64,000 nucleotides of DNA from Hymenopus coronatus (lineage: Eukaryota > Arthropoda > Insecta > Mantodea > Hymenopodidae), in NCBI GenBank assembly GCA_030762935.1, contig CM060883.1:49525001-49589000 (forward strand). The letters are read 5' to 3'. Position numbers and translations under genes: made by a program. The notes beneath the pieces are model-generated. The model made no database searches and was not told the DNA's origin. It saw only the letters and a list, made by a program, of their open reading frames with translations. This document shows, piece after piece, positions 24,117-35,300 of this stretch. Positions within the stretch are counted from its first letter, which is position 1, and each line of letters opens with the position of its first letter.

Positions 24117-24513
24117 TCCATTCACATGACTTTCGAGAAACAATTAGCAGAAATAGTCTTATTACTTGCTTCCTTGTAAGTAGAAGCGGATTAAGGGAGT
24201 ACCATAGGCTAGAGTGATAGTCAAAAGCTGGTTGCTATGTGACTGAAGTTCCTTTGTTTGTATGGACACGAGTTGACAAATTCCTGTATGAGATAAGTAT
24301 AAGTTTTTCAAGGCTGTACAAAAAACGAGGAATATCTAAAAAAGATCAACTCCACGAAAAAAAGGTATATAACATAAATTGTGTGGTTTAATGTGCTCTA
24401 CAATTTTTGGGTGGTGAGTGTTTGCCTATCTCTTACGGTTTACCAGTAATACACAATTCCGTAAAATTCAGCGAGAATAAAGTAGTCTTTGGAGGCTATT
24501 CCCAGAAAATTCA

Positions 24514-24553
<40 letters not shown>

Positions 24554-24959
24554 TGTCAGGTATATATCTTTAACATACGACATTTTAATCAAAATCGTTA
24601 GAGCCATTTTTTAGAAAATCAAAATTTTCGAAATTTTTTTCATGTGAAGGTTAGTTTGGGGTGGGGGGATTTTCTTGAAAACCTTCGTGTCGCATCCTTG
24701 GAAGATACTGAACCTAAATACCAAGTTTGGTATTTAACGGTCTTTTCGTTTTTGAGCTATGCTGCCCACAGATACACACACACATACACACAGACACATA
24801 CACAGACAGACAGACACTCGGACATTTTTCTAAAAATGCTTTTTTTGTATTCAGGGTGTCTCAAAACATGTATTTTCGGTGAAATCTCGGTATCGATTTT
24901 TTGGGTGCATTACAATACCTTCTCTATACACTATGTACGTAGTACGTATAGAGAAAGTA
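24117..24959 (+). mobile_element. R1 copy 13 (+), full length
   Basis: Starts TCTGATGTGTTCC after AAAAAT and ends GTATAGAGAAAGTAAAAA. It carries a (TA)n run at about 24517-24550 and CA/CAGA repeats at 24775-24815. Confidence 0.88.
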
Positions 24960-25028
24960 AAAACGTATCATTGCAATATTTACTTAAGATAAGTCTAAAA
25001 ATGCTAATCCTAAAACATTATTCAAAAT

Positions 25029-25350
25029 ATGTAATCGCCTGGCCGCGTGGTAAAACCGTTCGCCTGGGTTCGCTCCCTATTGACGGCATCTGTGGTGGAC
25101 AGAGAGGCGCCTAGGTGGGATTTCTCTGAGTTCTCCGGTTTTCCTTCCCATTCTTTGCAGCAATGCTCCATCAAACCTTCCTCCTCCATTTCGCCTTCAT
25201 TATGCCATCTTCACACTCATCTGCCTACTGCCACTCGATCCTCCATTCTGAGTTCTTCACTCTCTAATTCAATGTTCTTCTGCTTCTCAACAGGCTTCTA
25301 ACCTGGCATTCGTGTGAAAGTCCTGGGAGATGGGTTAAGTTTTAATACAG
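25029..25350 (+). mobile_element. tRNA-headed SINE, family B, copy 1
   Basis: Head CCTGGCCGCGTGGTAAAACC has lost part of the anticodon arm; B-box-like GGGTTCGCTCCC. The body (TTCTCCGGTTTTCC, TTCTGAGTTCTTCACTC, AAGTCCTGGGAGATGGG) matches copy B2 at 42311. Confidence 0.75.
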
Positions 25351-25357
25351 GATGCTA

Positions 25358-26135
25358 ATTTAAGGGGAGTCGGAATGCCCCTATCTTGCCAAAGTTAAAG
25401 TTTGACCCATTATCCAAGCAACTATTTAAGAAAATCTGATGTGTACTATTCACATGACTTTCTCTATATCCCTGCAACAATTAATTCTTAAAAAGCTAAT
25501 ACTTCTATATGCTAATCAGAAAAAATGAGCAGAAATAGTCTTATTACTTGCTTCCTTGTAAGTAGAAGCGAAATAAGGGACTACCATAGGTTAAAATGAT
25601 AGTCAAAAGCTGGTTGCTATATCAATGAAGTTCCTTTGTTTACATGGATAGGAGTTGACAAGTTCCTGTGTGAGAAAAGTATGTTTTTCATAGCAGAAGC
25701 CAAAAATAAGGAATGTCTCAAAAACGACGAACTCCACGAAAAAAATGTATATAACATAAATTGTGTGTTTTAACGTGCTCTACATTTTTTGTGTAGTAAG
25801 TTTTTGTCCATCTCGTACAGTTTAGCAGTTATTCAAAATTAAGTAAAATTCATATAGAATAAACTACTCTTCAGAGGCTATTCCCAGAAAATTCAAGATA
25901 TACATTTTATTTGTCGGGTAAATATCTTTAATATACGAAATTTTAATCAAAATTGTTAGAGCCATTTTTGAGAAAATCAAAATTTTCGAAAAAAGTTCCA
26001 TGTAAAGGGTAGTTGGGGGTGGGGGGATTTTTCTCAAAATCTTCGTGTCGCATCCCTGAGAGATACTAAACTTAAATACCAAGTTTTGTATTTTAGCTAC
26101 TTTTCGTTTTTGAGTTATCGTGTTCACAGACACAC

Positions 26136-26192
<57 letters not shown>

Positions 26193-27353
26193 CCTTTTTT
26201 CGAAAATGCTTTTTACTTTCTCCATACGCATTATGTACATAGTGGATAGAGAAAGTATTGCACTCCACCAAAAATTCGATACCGAGATTTCACCGGAAGT
26301 ATATGTTTTAGGGTTCCCAATATCCAAAAAAAGCCTTTTCACATTTTCACATTTTGTGCATAACTGCTAAACTATAAGAGATGGAAAAAAACTTACAATA
26401 CAAAAAATGTAGAGCACGTTAAAACACACACTTTATGTTGTATACATATTTTTACGTGGAGTTGATCGTTTTTTAGATATTTCTTGTTTTTGGTTTCAGC
26501 TGTGAAAAACTATACTTTTTCTCTTGTCAACTTCTGTCCACAAAAACAAAGCAACTTCAGTCACATAGCAACCAGCTTTTGACTATCACTTTAACCTATG
26601 CTACTCCCTTATTTCGCTTCTTCTTACAAGGAAGCAAGTAATAAGACTATTTCTGCTATTTTTTTTTCGATTAGCATTAAGTAAACAGAACAATAAGATT
26701 TTAACAATAATTTGTTGCAGAGATGTAGAGAAAGTCATGTGAATGGAACACATCAGGTTTTTTAAATCTAGCTCATAAAATTTTATTTAAAAATTATGAT
26801 ATTTATTTTTATAAAAAATAACTAATCCATGTACATAAAAACGTTTTTGTTAAACTAAAGCCTATTTAGGTGCAAATGTGTGCTGAAAATGTCAGTCCTT
26901 ATTATCAATTAGTTTCTGAGATAATGGGTCATTGTTATAGAAAACGTTACTTCTTCAGAAATTGCTCATAAACATAAAACTAAAAAACAAAAGTAACCTA
27001 AATTTCCAAACCCAACTTCGCAGTATTCCGAAACTTTCAGACGAAGGAACTGTGAGTAGAATGCCAATGCTGTGAATAGCTAAAGTAAAACTTTCCGATC
27101 AAAATAAAATAACAAATCTCTTCTCTAACATTAATATTTACAAAGTTATTGATAATTAACTAAGCGAATATACCAAAATGATCTAAAAAACTACTATTTA
27201 GGATTATTTTCAACAATATATTAAACTATTTACAGTTAGCTTGCATACATGAAAGTTATGGCAAAATGGGCGGGAGATTCGAAATATCCACATGCATTTA
27301 AAATATGAAAATGGATAAAAATTATAAATATCCGATTCCGACTCCCCTTAAAT
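25358..27353. mobile_element. MITE split by an R1 fold-back; 19-bp perfect TIRs
   Basis: ATTTAAGGGGAGTCGGAAT at 25358-25376 is exactly inverted at 27335-27353. Removing the R1 material at 25435-26758 leaves about 670 bp, a plausible non-autonomous DNA element. The transposon superfamily is not identifiable. A related direct motif, TTAAGGGGAGTGGG, starts at 27452. Confidence 0.65.
25435..26758 (+). mobile_element. R1 copy 14: + copy 25435-26212 fused to - copy 26215-26758
   Basis: Both outer ends are the CTGATG-type terminus, so the composite is a large inverted repeat. The + half stops just after its long CA run (26135-26190). The - half begins with the hairpin terminus at 26215 and has an internal deletion near 26345. 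Confidence 0.85.
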
Positions 27354-27367
27354 AAAACATGTAATTG

Positions 27368-27445
27368 TGGTTGGTCTAGGTGGCTCAATTGGGTAAGCGC
27401 CAAGAATCACGTATTCAAACCCGGCACAGATCGATGTTTTTTAAG
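27368..27445 (+). repeat. tRNA-like SINE head, family G
   Basis: Reads GGTTGGTCTAGGTGGCTCAA then TGGGTAAGCGCC and TATTCAAACCCGG, resembling A and B boxes with a tRNA-like spacing. No acceptor-stem pairing or CCA-adjacent end, so not a tRNA gene. Confidence 0.5.
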
Positions 27446-27608
27446 TATACCTTAAGGGGAGTGGGTAGTGTAAAATGACAAAAAATGGCATTGTGTGATT
27501 CAAAATATATATGGTTTACTGGTGATTACACATTTTCACTACTAACATATTTTCAGGCGGGAAACACCTCCTTGCTCAGTTAAGGGGACACTATAACTAA
27601 TTTAAAAA

Positions 27609-28356
27609 TCTGATGTGTACCATTCACATGACTTTCTCCATATCCCTGCAACAAATAATTCTTAAAAACCTTATAATTCTATTTACTTTATGCTAATCAG
27701 ATAAAAAAATTAGCAGAAAAAGTCTTATTTCTCGCATCCTTGTAAATAGAAGCGAAATAAGGGACAACCTTAAAGTGATAGTCAAAAGCTGGTTGCTATG
27801 TCAATGAAGTTCCTTTGTTTATATGGATAGGAGTTGACCATTTCCAGTATGAGAAAAGTATACGTTTTTCATAGCAGAAACCAAAAATAAGGAATGTCAC
27901 AAAAACGACGAACTCCACGAAAAAAATGAATATAACATAAATTGTGTGTTTTAATGTGCTCTACATTTTTTGTGTAATAAGTTTTTGTCCATCTCTTACG
28001 GTTTAGCAGTTATTCAAAATTTAGTAAAATTCATCCAGAATAAACTACTCTTCAGAGGTTATTCCCAGAAAATTCAAGATATACATTTCATTTTTCAGGT
28101 AAATATGTTTAATATCCGAAATTTTAATCAAAATCGTTAGAGTCATTTTTGAGAAAATCAAAATTTTCGAAAAAAGTTCCTTATAAAGGGTAGTTGGGGG
28201 TAGGGGGATTTTTCTCAAAATCTTCGTGTCGCATCCCTGGAAGATACTAAACTTAAATACCAAGTTTGGCATTTTACCGACTTTTCGTTTTTGAGTTATC
28301 GTGTTCACAGACACATGGACACACGGCCACACGGACACACGGTCACACGGACACAC

Positions 28357-28391
<35 letters not shown>

Positions 28392-28526
28392 CCTTTTTGT
28401 GAGAATGCTTTTTTCGGATATTGGGGACCCTAAAACATATATTTCCGGTGAAATTTCGGTATCGAATATTTGGTGGAGTGCAATACTTTCTCTATACACT
28501 ATGTACATAGTGCGTATGGAGAAAGT
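27609..28526 (+). mobile_element. R1 copy 15 (+), full length
   Basis: About 918 bp, flanked by TAAAAAT on both sides. The CA region is built of CACGGACA-type units before a pure CA run (28315-28388). Ends GTATGGAGAAAGT. Confidence 0.9.
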
Positions 28527-29127
28527 AAAAATTGCTGCAGGAGAATATGAAATTCTAAATCGCTCATACTTCCTTTCGAGTTAACCTTATCTCAAAAATA
28601 CTGTTTTGAAGCACATATTCCTTTTTCTTAAAAACTATAAAAGCTAATAGGCTCAAATTTTGCACAATTGTGTGGGATAATCTAGCACATGTACTGAACT
28701 AGAGCTATATTTTCAAGTATAATACATATTTTTAAAAATTGAGGATATTGCTTCAAAAATTTAGTTATAAATTTTGTTACAAACCAGAAATATCATTGGT
28801 AGCTTAATTCCCCTAGTTCAGTGGTACAAAACAAAATGAATGTATATGTATTAAAAGGTTTAGCTTTCTGCTATTACTGGTATCTCAGAAAAGGGAACAT
28901 AAAATGTCCAATTGTTGCCATTTGTTTAGCAAACGATTTTTTTAAGTGAATTTTTTTTTCTTCAGACAAACTACAAAATATATGATCATAAAATTTAAAG
29001 CATAGTGCATATATCCAGATTTACTGGCATGTAAAATAACTCCTATGGAGCGAAATTACGGCACCGGTGGCACTGGTAAGATTCTAGCAATTGACAGTGT
29101 CGTTAACAAACAACATAACTAAAAAAA
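28527..29127. other. No gene seen
   Basis: AT-rich interval between two R1 copies. No motif recognised. Confidence 0.4.
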
Positions 29128-29827
29128 TTGATGTGTTCCATTCACATGACTTTCTATACTTCTGTGAAACAAATTATTGTTAATAAGCTTATTCTTCTCT
29201 TTACTTCAAGCTAATCGAGAAAAAATTAGCAGAAATAGTCTTATTACTTGCTTCCTTGTAAGTAGAAGTGAAATATGGGAGTACCATAGGTTAAAGTGAA
29301 GTCAAAAGCGGGTTACTAGGCGACTGAAGTTCCTTTGTTTGTAAGAACACGAGTTGACAAATTCCTCTATGAGAAAAGTACAAGTTTTTCAAAGCTGAAA
29401 CCAAAAACAAGGAATATCTCAAAAACGATCAACTCCTCGAAAAAAGTTATATAACAGAAATGGTATGTTTTAATGTGCTCTACATTTTTTGTGTGGTAAG
29501 TTTTTGTCCATTTCTTACGGTTTAGCAGTTATGCAAAATTCCTCCAGAATAAATTAGTCTTCAGAGGCTAATCACAGAAAATTAAGATATACAAATTATT
29601 TGTCAGGTAAATATCTTTAATATACGATATTTTAATCAAAATCGTTAGAGCCATTTTTGAGAAAATCAACAGATAGACAGATAGACACACATACAGTTTT
29701 CTAAAACTTTCTTTTGGACTTACGGGGTCTCAAAACATGTATTTCCGGTGACATCTCGGTATCAAATTTTTGGGTGCGTTACAATACCTTCTCTATGCAC
29801 TATGTACCTAGTACGTGTAGAGAAAGT
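29128..29827 (+). mobile_element. R1 copy 16 (+), internally deleted
   Basis: Runs from TTGATGTGTTCC to GTGTAGAGAAAGT but lacks the region holding the C-rich/G-rich segment and most of the CA run (joint near 29670). About 700 bp. Confidence 0.85.
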
Positions 29828-30163
29828 AAAAGTATGTAATTGTAAATAATGAGTATTACGTATGTGTTTTTAAATAAAACAATAAGTATTATAAGATAAA
29901 CATTTTAAAAGGTGGGAAAGGTTATTTTCTTTGAACAAGCTTGATAGAATGTACAATTTCGTCTGCTACTGGTCTTCTCTTTTTCAACTCAGCGTTTCAG
30001 AAGATGAGTTCTTGGACTTTTGTACTTAGGCATAACCTTTGTGTTATAACTTGTCTTGAATAAATAAATCCATGGAAAGTTAGCAGTCAATTTGAATTCT
30101 GCTGTTTAAATAAATTCATTTCTATAGTTTAAATACTGCCAGAGGCAAATATTACGGGAAAAA
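29828..30163. other. No gene seen
   Basis: Short AT-rich spacer between R1 copies. Confidence 0.4.
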
Positions 30164-31005
30164 TCTGATGTGCTCCATTCAGATGACTTTCTCTATATTA
30201 CTGCAACAAATTATTCTATTTACTTCATCTAATGGAGCAAAAATTAGGAGAAATAGTCTTTATTACTTGCTTCCTTGTTAGTATAAGCGAAATAAGGACG
30301 TACCATAAGTTAAAGTAATAATCAAAAGCTGGTTGCTCTGCGACTGAAGTTCCTTTGTTTGTATGGACACGAGTTCACAAAGTCCTGTATGAGAAAGGTA
30401 TACAAGTTTTTATAGCTGAAACCAAAAACAAGGAATATCTCAAAAACAATCATCTCCACGAAAAAAATGTAAATAATATAAATAGTGTGTTTTAAGGTGC
30501 TCTACATTTGTTATATGGTAAGTTTTTGTTCATCTCTTACGGCTTAACAGTTATTCAAAATTCCGTAAAATTGACCCAGAATAAAGTAGTCTTCAGAGGC
30601 TATTACCAAAAAATTCAAAATATACATTTTATTTGTCATGTAAATATCTTTAATATACGACATTTTAATCAAAACCGTAGAGCCAATTTTTAGAAAATCA
30701 AAATTTTCGAAAAAAGTTCCATTTAATGGGTAGTTGGGGGTGGGGATTTTTCTCAAAATCTTCGTGTCGCATCCCTGGAAAATAGTAAACTTAGGTACCA
30801 AGTTTGGAATTTTACCGATTTTTCGTTTTTGAGTTATCGTGTTCTCAGACACACGGACACACACACGGACCTTTTTCTGAAAACACTTTTTTTGTATACA
30901 GGGGACCCTAAAACATATATTTCCGGTGAAATCACGGTATCGAATTTTTTGGTGGCGTGCAATACCTTCTCTATACACTATGTACATAGTTCGTATAGAG
31001 AAAGT
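30164..31005 (+). mobile_element. R1 copy 17 (+), full length
   Basis: Flanked by AAAAAT on both sides. Shares the ATGGAGCAAAAATTA variant with copy 10. On the minus strand it holds the longest form (147 codons) of the open frame seen in many R1 copies. Confidence 0.9.
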
Positions 31006-31134
31006 AAAAATGCGTTCGTTATTTGCGCTAATAAAGTAAACATTGTTGAGTGAAATAGGAAGGGCGGTTTATATACAGAATGATTCAAAGGTCTCTTGAC
31101 ATTATCGTCAAATTAATGTTTTAGGTCAAAGCTT

Positions 31135-31593
31135 TTATTATATATAAAGAGTAACATTGTGGCCTTCTAAGACACGGCACAGACTCCATTTTTGCTGTGT
31201 AGATCGAAACACTTTTGTCAGCTTAGCTACCGCTGCTGCGATTCGGTTTCTCAATTTCTCTAAGGTGTTGATCTTCATTGCATACCTTTGGACTTGACGA
31301 AACCCCAGACAAAGAAGTCTAGAGTTGTCAGATCTGGAGAACTGGGCGCCCAAATTCTCGGTGAACCACGACCAATCCATCTACCATGGAGACATCGTTG
31401 AGATGGTCTCAAACAATGATCACCTCATCAGCAACAGATCCCATCCGTTTCAGCTTCAGTACCAGATCTCTAATAGCCTGCCTGCTAGGACCTAATTTCC
31501 TGACGTTTCTAATGAATTTTTCTTGGACCTGCTCTTAAGTCAATCCTCTATACGAGCGAAAACGACAGCTAATCTTTCATCTATTGTAAACAT
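31135..31593 (-). pseudogene. IS630/mariner-type transposase relic in element C
   Basis: Minus strand: MFTIDERLAVVFARIED, then in another frame VQEKFIRNVRKLG and SRQAIRDLVLKLKRMGSV (HTH start). After a deletion the C-terminal end reads LEKLRNRIAAAVAKL and FRSTQQKWSLCRVLEG. The catalytic core is missing, so this is an internally deleted copy. Confidence 0.78.
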
Positions 31594-31604
31594 AGTTTCC
31601 AATT

Positions 31605-32018
31605 GAATAGGTAGAGTCAGACTGAAACAGTCAATGCCATAGCACGGATCTCCCGATCTCTAGACGGTTGCTCTGCCACTGAGCTACCATGGCAACATGC
31701 CGGCATAGCATTGAATTTTCCTGCTGACTTGCGTGTTTCTCGGTAAACCATAAGGTGTTCTCAAATTATTTTGAGATGACAGCCTCAATGGCGACTTACA
31801 ATGTTGTAAGTACTTAAGTCCCAGGATTCATAGTATAGCCAACTATTTTGGTCAAAAAAAAATTCAATGCTATGCCTGCATGTTGCCATGGTAGCTCAGT
31901 GACAGAGCAACCGGCTAGAGATCGGGAGTTTGGTGGTTCCAATCCCGGCTATGGTATTGAATTTTTTCAGTGTGACTTTACCTACACATGGCTTGAGTGA
32001 AAAAAAAAAAATAGTCCA
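31605..32018. mobile_element. Head-to-head SINE pair (family F) nested in mariner C
   Basis: Flanked by a 13-bp duplication, ATAGTTTCCAATT (31592-31604, 32019-32031). The left half (to about 31800) is the SINE in minus orientation; the right half (from about 31860) is the same SINE in plus orientation with head GTAGCTCAGTGACAGAGCA, a B-box-like GGTTCCAATCC and an A-tail at 32000-32011. The arms of about 100 bp are near-perfect inverted repeats. A third copy lies at 54405-54660. Confidence 0.85.
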
Positions 32019-32293
32019 ATAGTTTCCAATTACCTACATAATAAATGCACAAATTAACGATATGAGCCAAATGTCAAGAGACTTTTGAGTCATCCTATAT
32101 TTACAGAATATTTAATTTTTTGTTAAATTAGCATGAATATGCAAATGTATGCTCTTAAAGCGTCATGTCGTCACAGATATAACATTCTGCACATTAATTT
32201 CAAAGGACAAGAAGACCGCTTAAGTGCTGTCTGAATATTATCGCCAAGTTTAAGGAAAGAGCCTCCAATGGCTTGTAAAATTAGCAGCCTGTT

Positions 32294-32299
32294 TATAAA
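32294..32299 (+). promoter_or_regulatory. Candidate TATA box of lipase 2
   Basis: TATAAA within GTTTATAAAC, 44 bp before the chosen ATG. That would put transcription start near 32325 and give a very short 5' UTR. It also argues against an in-frame ATG at 32268 being the start. Confidence 0.35.
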
Positions 32300-32342
32300 C
32301 AACACAACGCTGAACTTGAAAGTTATTGATAAGGCGTACACT

Positions 32343-32394
32343 ATGAAGCAAACAAGCAGTATCTTCCTGGTTTTAGTTTACCAGTTTTATCTAG
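32343..32394 (+). CDS. Lipase 2 exon 1 (signal peptide)
   Basis: ATG 32343 gives [17 protein letters not shown] and a phase-1 donor, G/GTAAGT. An in-frame ATG at 32268 would add 25 mostly polar residues in front of the hydrophobic core, so the inner ATG fits a signal peptide better. Confidence 0.8.
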
Positions 32395-35300
32395 GTAAGT
32401 TACATAATGTAGCTGTAAGTTATTTAGCATCCGCATTCGATTGGACGCATATCCGAAATAACAGAAATCTATTTGCCGGCGGCATCGGATATTCATAATC
32501 CCTTAAATTCAAGAACACAAACATTATAAATACAGCAGTTAAATCCTTCATCAGAGATGATGTTGGAAATTATCAACACACATCTCATACATTTTAGAAA
32601 AATCTATTGTGTTTCATTCTCATGACTTTCTCTACATCTCTGCAATAAATTATTGTTAAAAAACTTATGCTTCTATTTACTTCATGCTAATCGAGAAAAA
32701 ATTAGTAGAAATAGTCTCATTACTTGCTTCATTGTAAGTAGAAGTGAAATAAGGGAGTACCATAGGTTAAACTGATAGTCAAAAGCTGCTTGCTATGTGA
32801 CGTAAGTTCCTTTGTTTATTTGGACAGGAGTTGACAAATTCCTGTAAGTTTTTTTAAAGATGAAACCAAAAACAAGGAATATCTAAAAAACAGACAAAAA
32901 AAACGACCAACTCCACGAAAAAATGCATTTAACATAAATTTTGTGTTTCAAAGTGCTCTACATTTTTTGTGAGGTAAGTTTTTGTCCATCTCTTACGGTT
33001 TAGCAGTTATGCAAAATTCCGTAAAATTCATCCAGAATAAAGTAGTCTTCAGAGGCTATTCCCAGAAAATTCAAGATATACATTTCATTTGTTTGTAAAT
33101 ATCTTTAATATGCGATATTTTAATCAAAAGCATTAGAACCATTTTAGAGAAAATAAAATGTTTCGAAAATATGTCCATGTAAAGGGTAGGTGGGGGTAGG
33201 CAGATTTTCTTGAAAACCTTCGTGTCGCATCCTCGGAAGATACCAAACATAAATACCAAGCTTGGTATTTAACGGACTTTTCGTTTTTGAGCTATGCTTC
33301 CCAAACACACACATACACATACATACACACTCACGCGCGCGCACGTAAACGGACATTTTTCTAAAAATTGTTTTTTGGATTCAGGGGGCCCGGTGAATTC
33401 TCGGTATCGAATTTTTGGGTGCATTACAATACCTTCTCTATACAATATGTACATAGTACACCTAGAGAAAGTAAATATATGTATATCAACACATAAATTC
33501 TTCAACGAAATGTAAATAAAACCATGGGGGTCAAATCATTAAAATTATCCAAATTCCAAGAGCAGAAATTAACTCTTTTCACATTATCGCATCGGTGTAC
33601 AGTTATCTTATAGTTAGCGACAGCATCTTGGGAACCGATAGCGGGACAGAATCGAAGAAAGCTGTGAATGTGTTGAGAATGCAGTGTCCATAGCGGTACT
33701 AATAGAAGGAAAATGGAGCAGTGGTTGCGTAATGACTGAGATGTTTTCACTAGCAGTGGAAGGTGATTGAGTTTGGGTGGGTGGTAAACATAAATACTAC
33801 TGATTTACAAGAACTAACAATTTTATTATTTACATTTATTCAATTGCTGTTGTGCAAGAAGTCATCAGCATTTTATTTCATCGTTTCATTTTCTCTTAAG
33901 ATACATAGATTACAACATACATTCGTAACGTCTCAAATGTGAATTGTCTCCAATTGGCACGTAAACAGGCTTTATATGGTGAAAAACTTCGCTCCGCATC
34001 TCAAAATGAGATTGGAGCGAAAAGGAAATGGGACACATCATCGACTATTGGTTATGATACTCCATCAGAAATTATTTCCGTAGCAACATCTAGTAGCACA
34101 TTTCGTATTTCACGCATTATTCATAATCCGACAGTTTTCCAAACTCTCACTTCGCTTTTTTTTTTTTTTTTATTACACGGTCTAAAACAGGAATTACAGG
34201 CCTCTGGTTAACTGCTTGCACAAGTTCATCGACACAAATCTCAATGTTCGATTTTCTCAAATATGTGTTATCGTCGTAGATGTATCTACAAGGGTTTTCT
34301 GTTTGAATTCTTCATGCAATCCATTTGAAGCAAGAGATTTTACAATTTTGATTGAAGAGCATGTACCATCATCAGTAAAACAGTATTGTAATATACAGCT
34401 TAGTACTGACGCGTCGAGCCACATGTTTACCTGCGGCGCGTGCAGTCGCCTATGCAGGTCCGTCTCTATTCGGTAGGTGTCAACTGGTGTCCGCTTGTGT
34501 CCGACTTTATCCCTGCTTATAAGGTTTTAATTTTAAAAGTTTAAGCCAATCAAAGCCAAAGTTTGCGAAATTCCAGATTGCTGTACAAACATGCTCAGAG
34601 ATATCTTTGGACTTCGTTCTAGCTTTTCTCCGATACCTTTGATTTTTTCCTCTGTAATAATACGGCTATTTCTATATATTCAGTTTCCGTAAATCTATTC
34701 ACAAGATTACGAATTGTTTATTTGTGAAGTTCACATATCGTGGGGAATCTCCCACACGTCTCTACAAGAATTTGTTGCCACATAGGATTCATGAATCAAT
34801 ATTCTGTGTGATAAAGTGTACGGAATTTTTGGCATTGCAACATCACCAACACACTATAATAAAGAAGCACGTGATCTCACTCCGTATCAATCGTTGTATA
34901 ACGCATACTTCGCGTCAAATAGTTAGCCGGCACGGAGAGGGCACAGACCTGGTTAGTAAATAATTTCCCGTAATACGGCCACGCGTCTAAACGAATGCTC
35001 GGTATGTAGGTAGAAAGGATGTACCATCAACATTTTCATGGACGCCCTCCTAACATAAAAACTACAGAAACAAAGAAAAAGTCCATATGAACATAGGTAT
35101 AACATCATTTTATAGCTGAGTTACAAGAGAAAACTGAAAGATACATAAATTGCTCAAAGTTGGTCCTCCTGCTTCGATGGATGCCCTAAGCCTGCGTTCA
35201 AGTTCAATACTGTCATGTACTCTGTTGCAAATTCCTCGAGTGTTTCGTATTTGGTGAAATTTGGTATAGATAAGCATTTTCATAGACTGAATATCCGGTA

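Larger units (their letters stand above)
31076..32097 (-). mobile_element. Mariner-type element C with TIRs, carrying a SINE pair
   Basis: TA duplications (31074-31075, 32098-32099) flank inverted ends of about 28 bp sharing GTCTCTTGACATT. The element holds a decayed transposase (31135-31593, minus) and is interrupted by a 414-bp SINE insertion (31605-32018). Its right end lies about 195 bp upstream of the lipase 2 TATA-like box. Confidence 0.85.

Noticed and set aside
32268..32342. Upstream in-frame ATG for lipase 2
   Set aside because: It would place 25 polar residues before the signal peptide, and a TATA-like box lies between it and the inner ATG.
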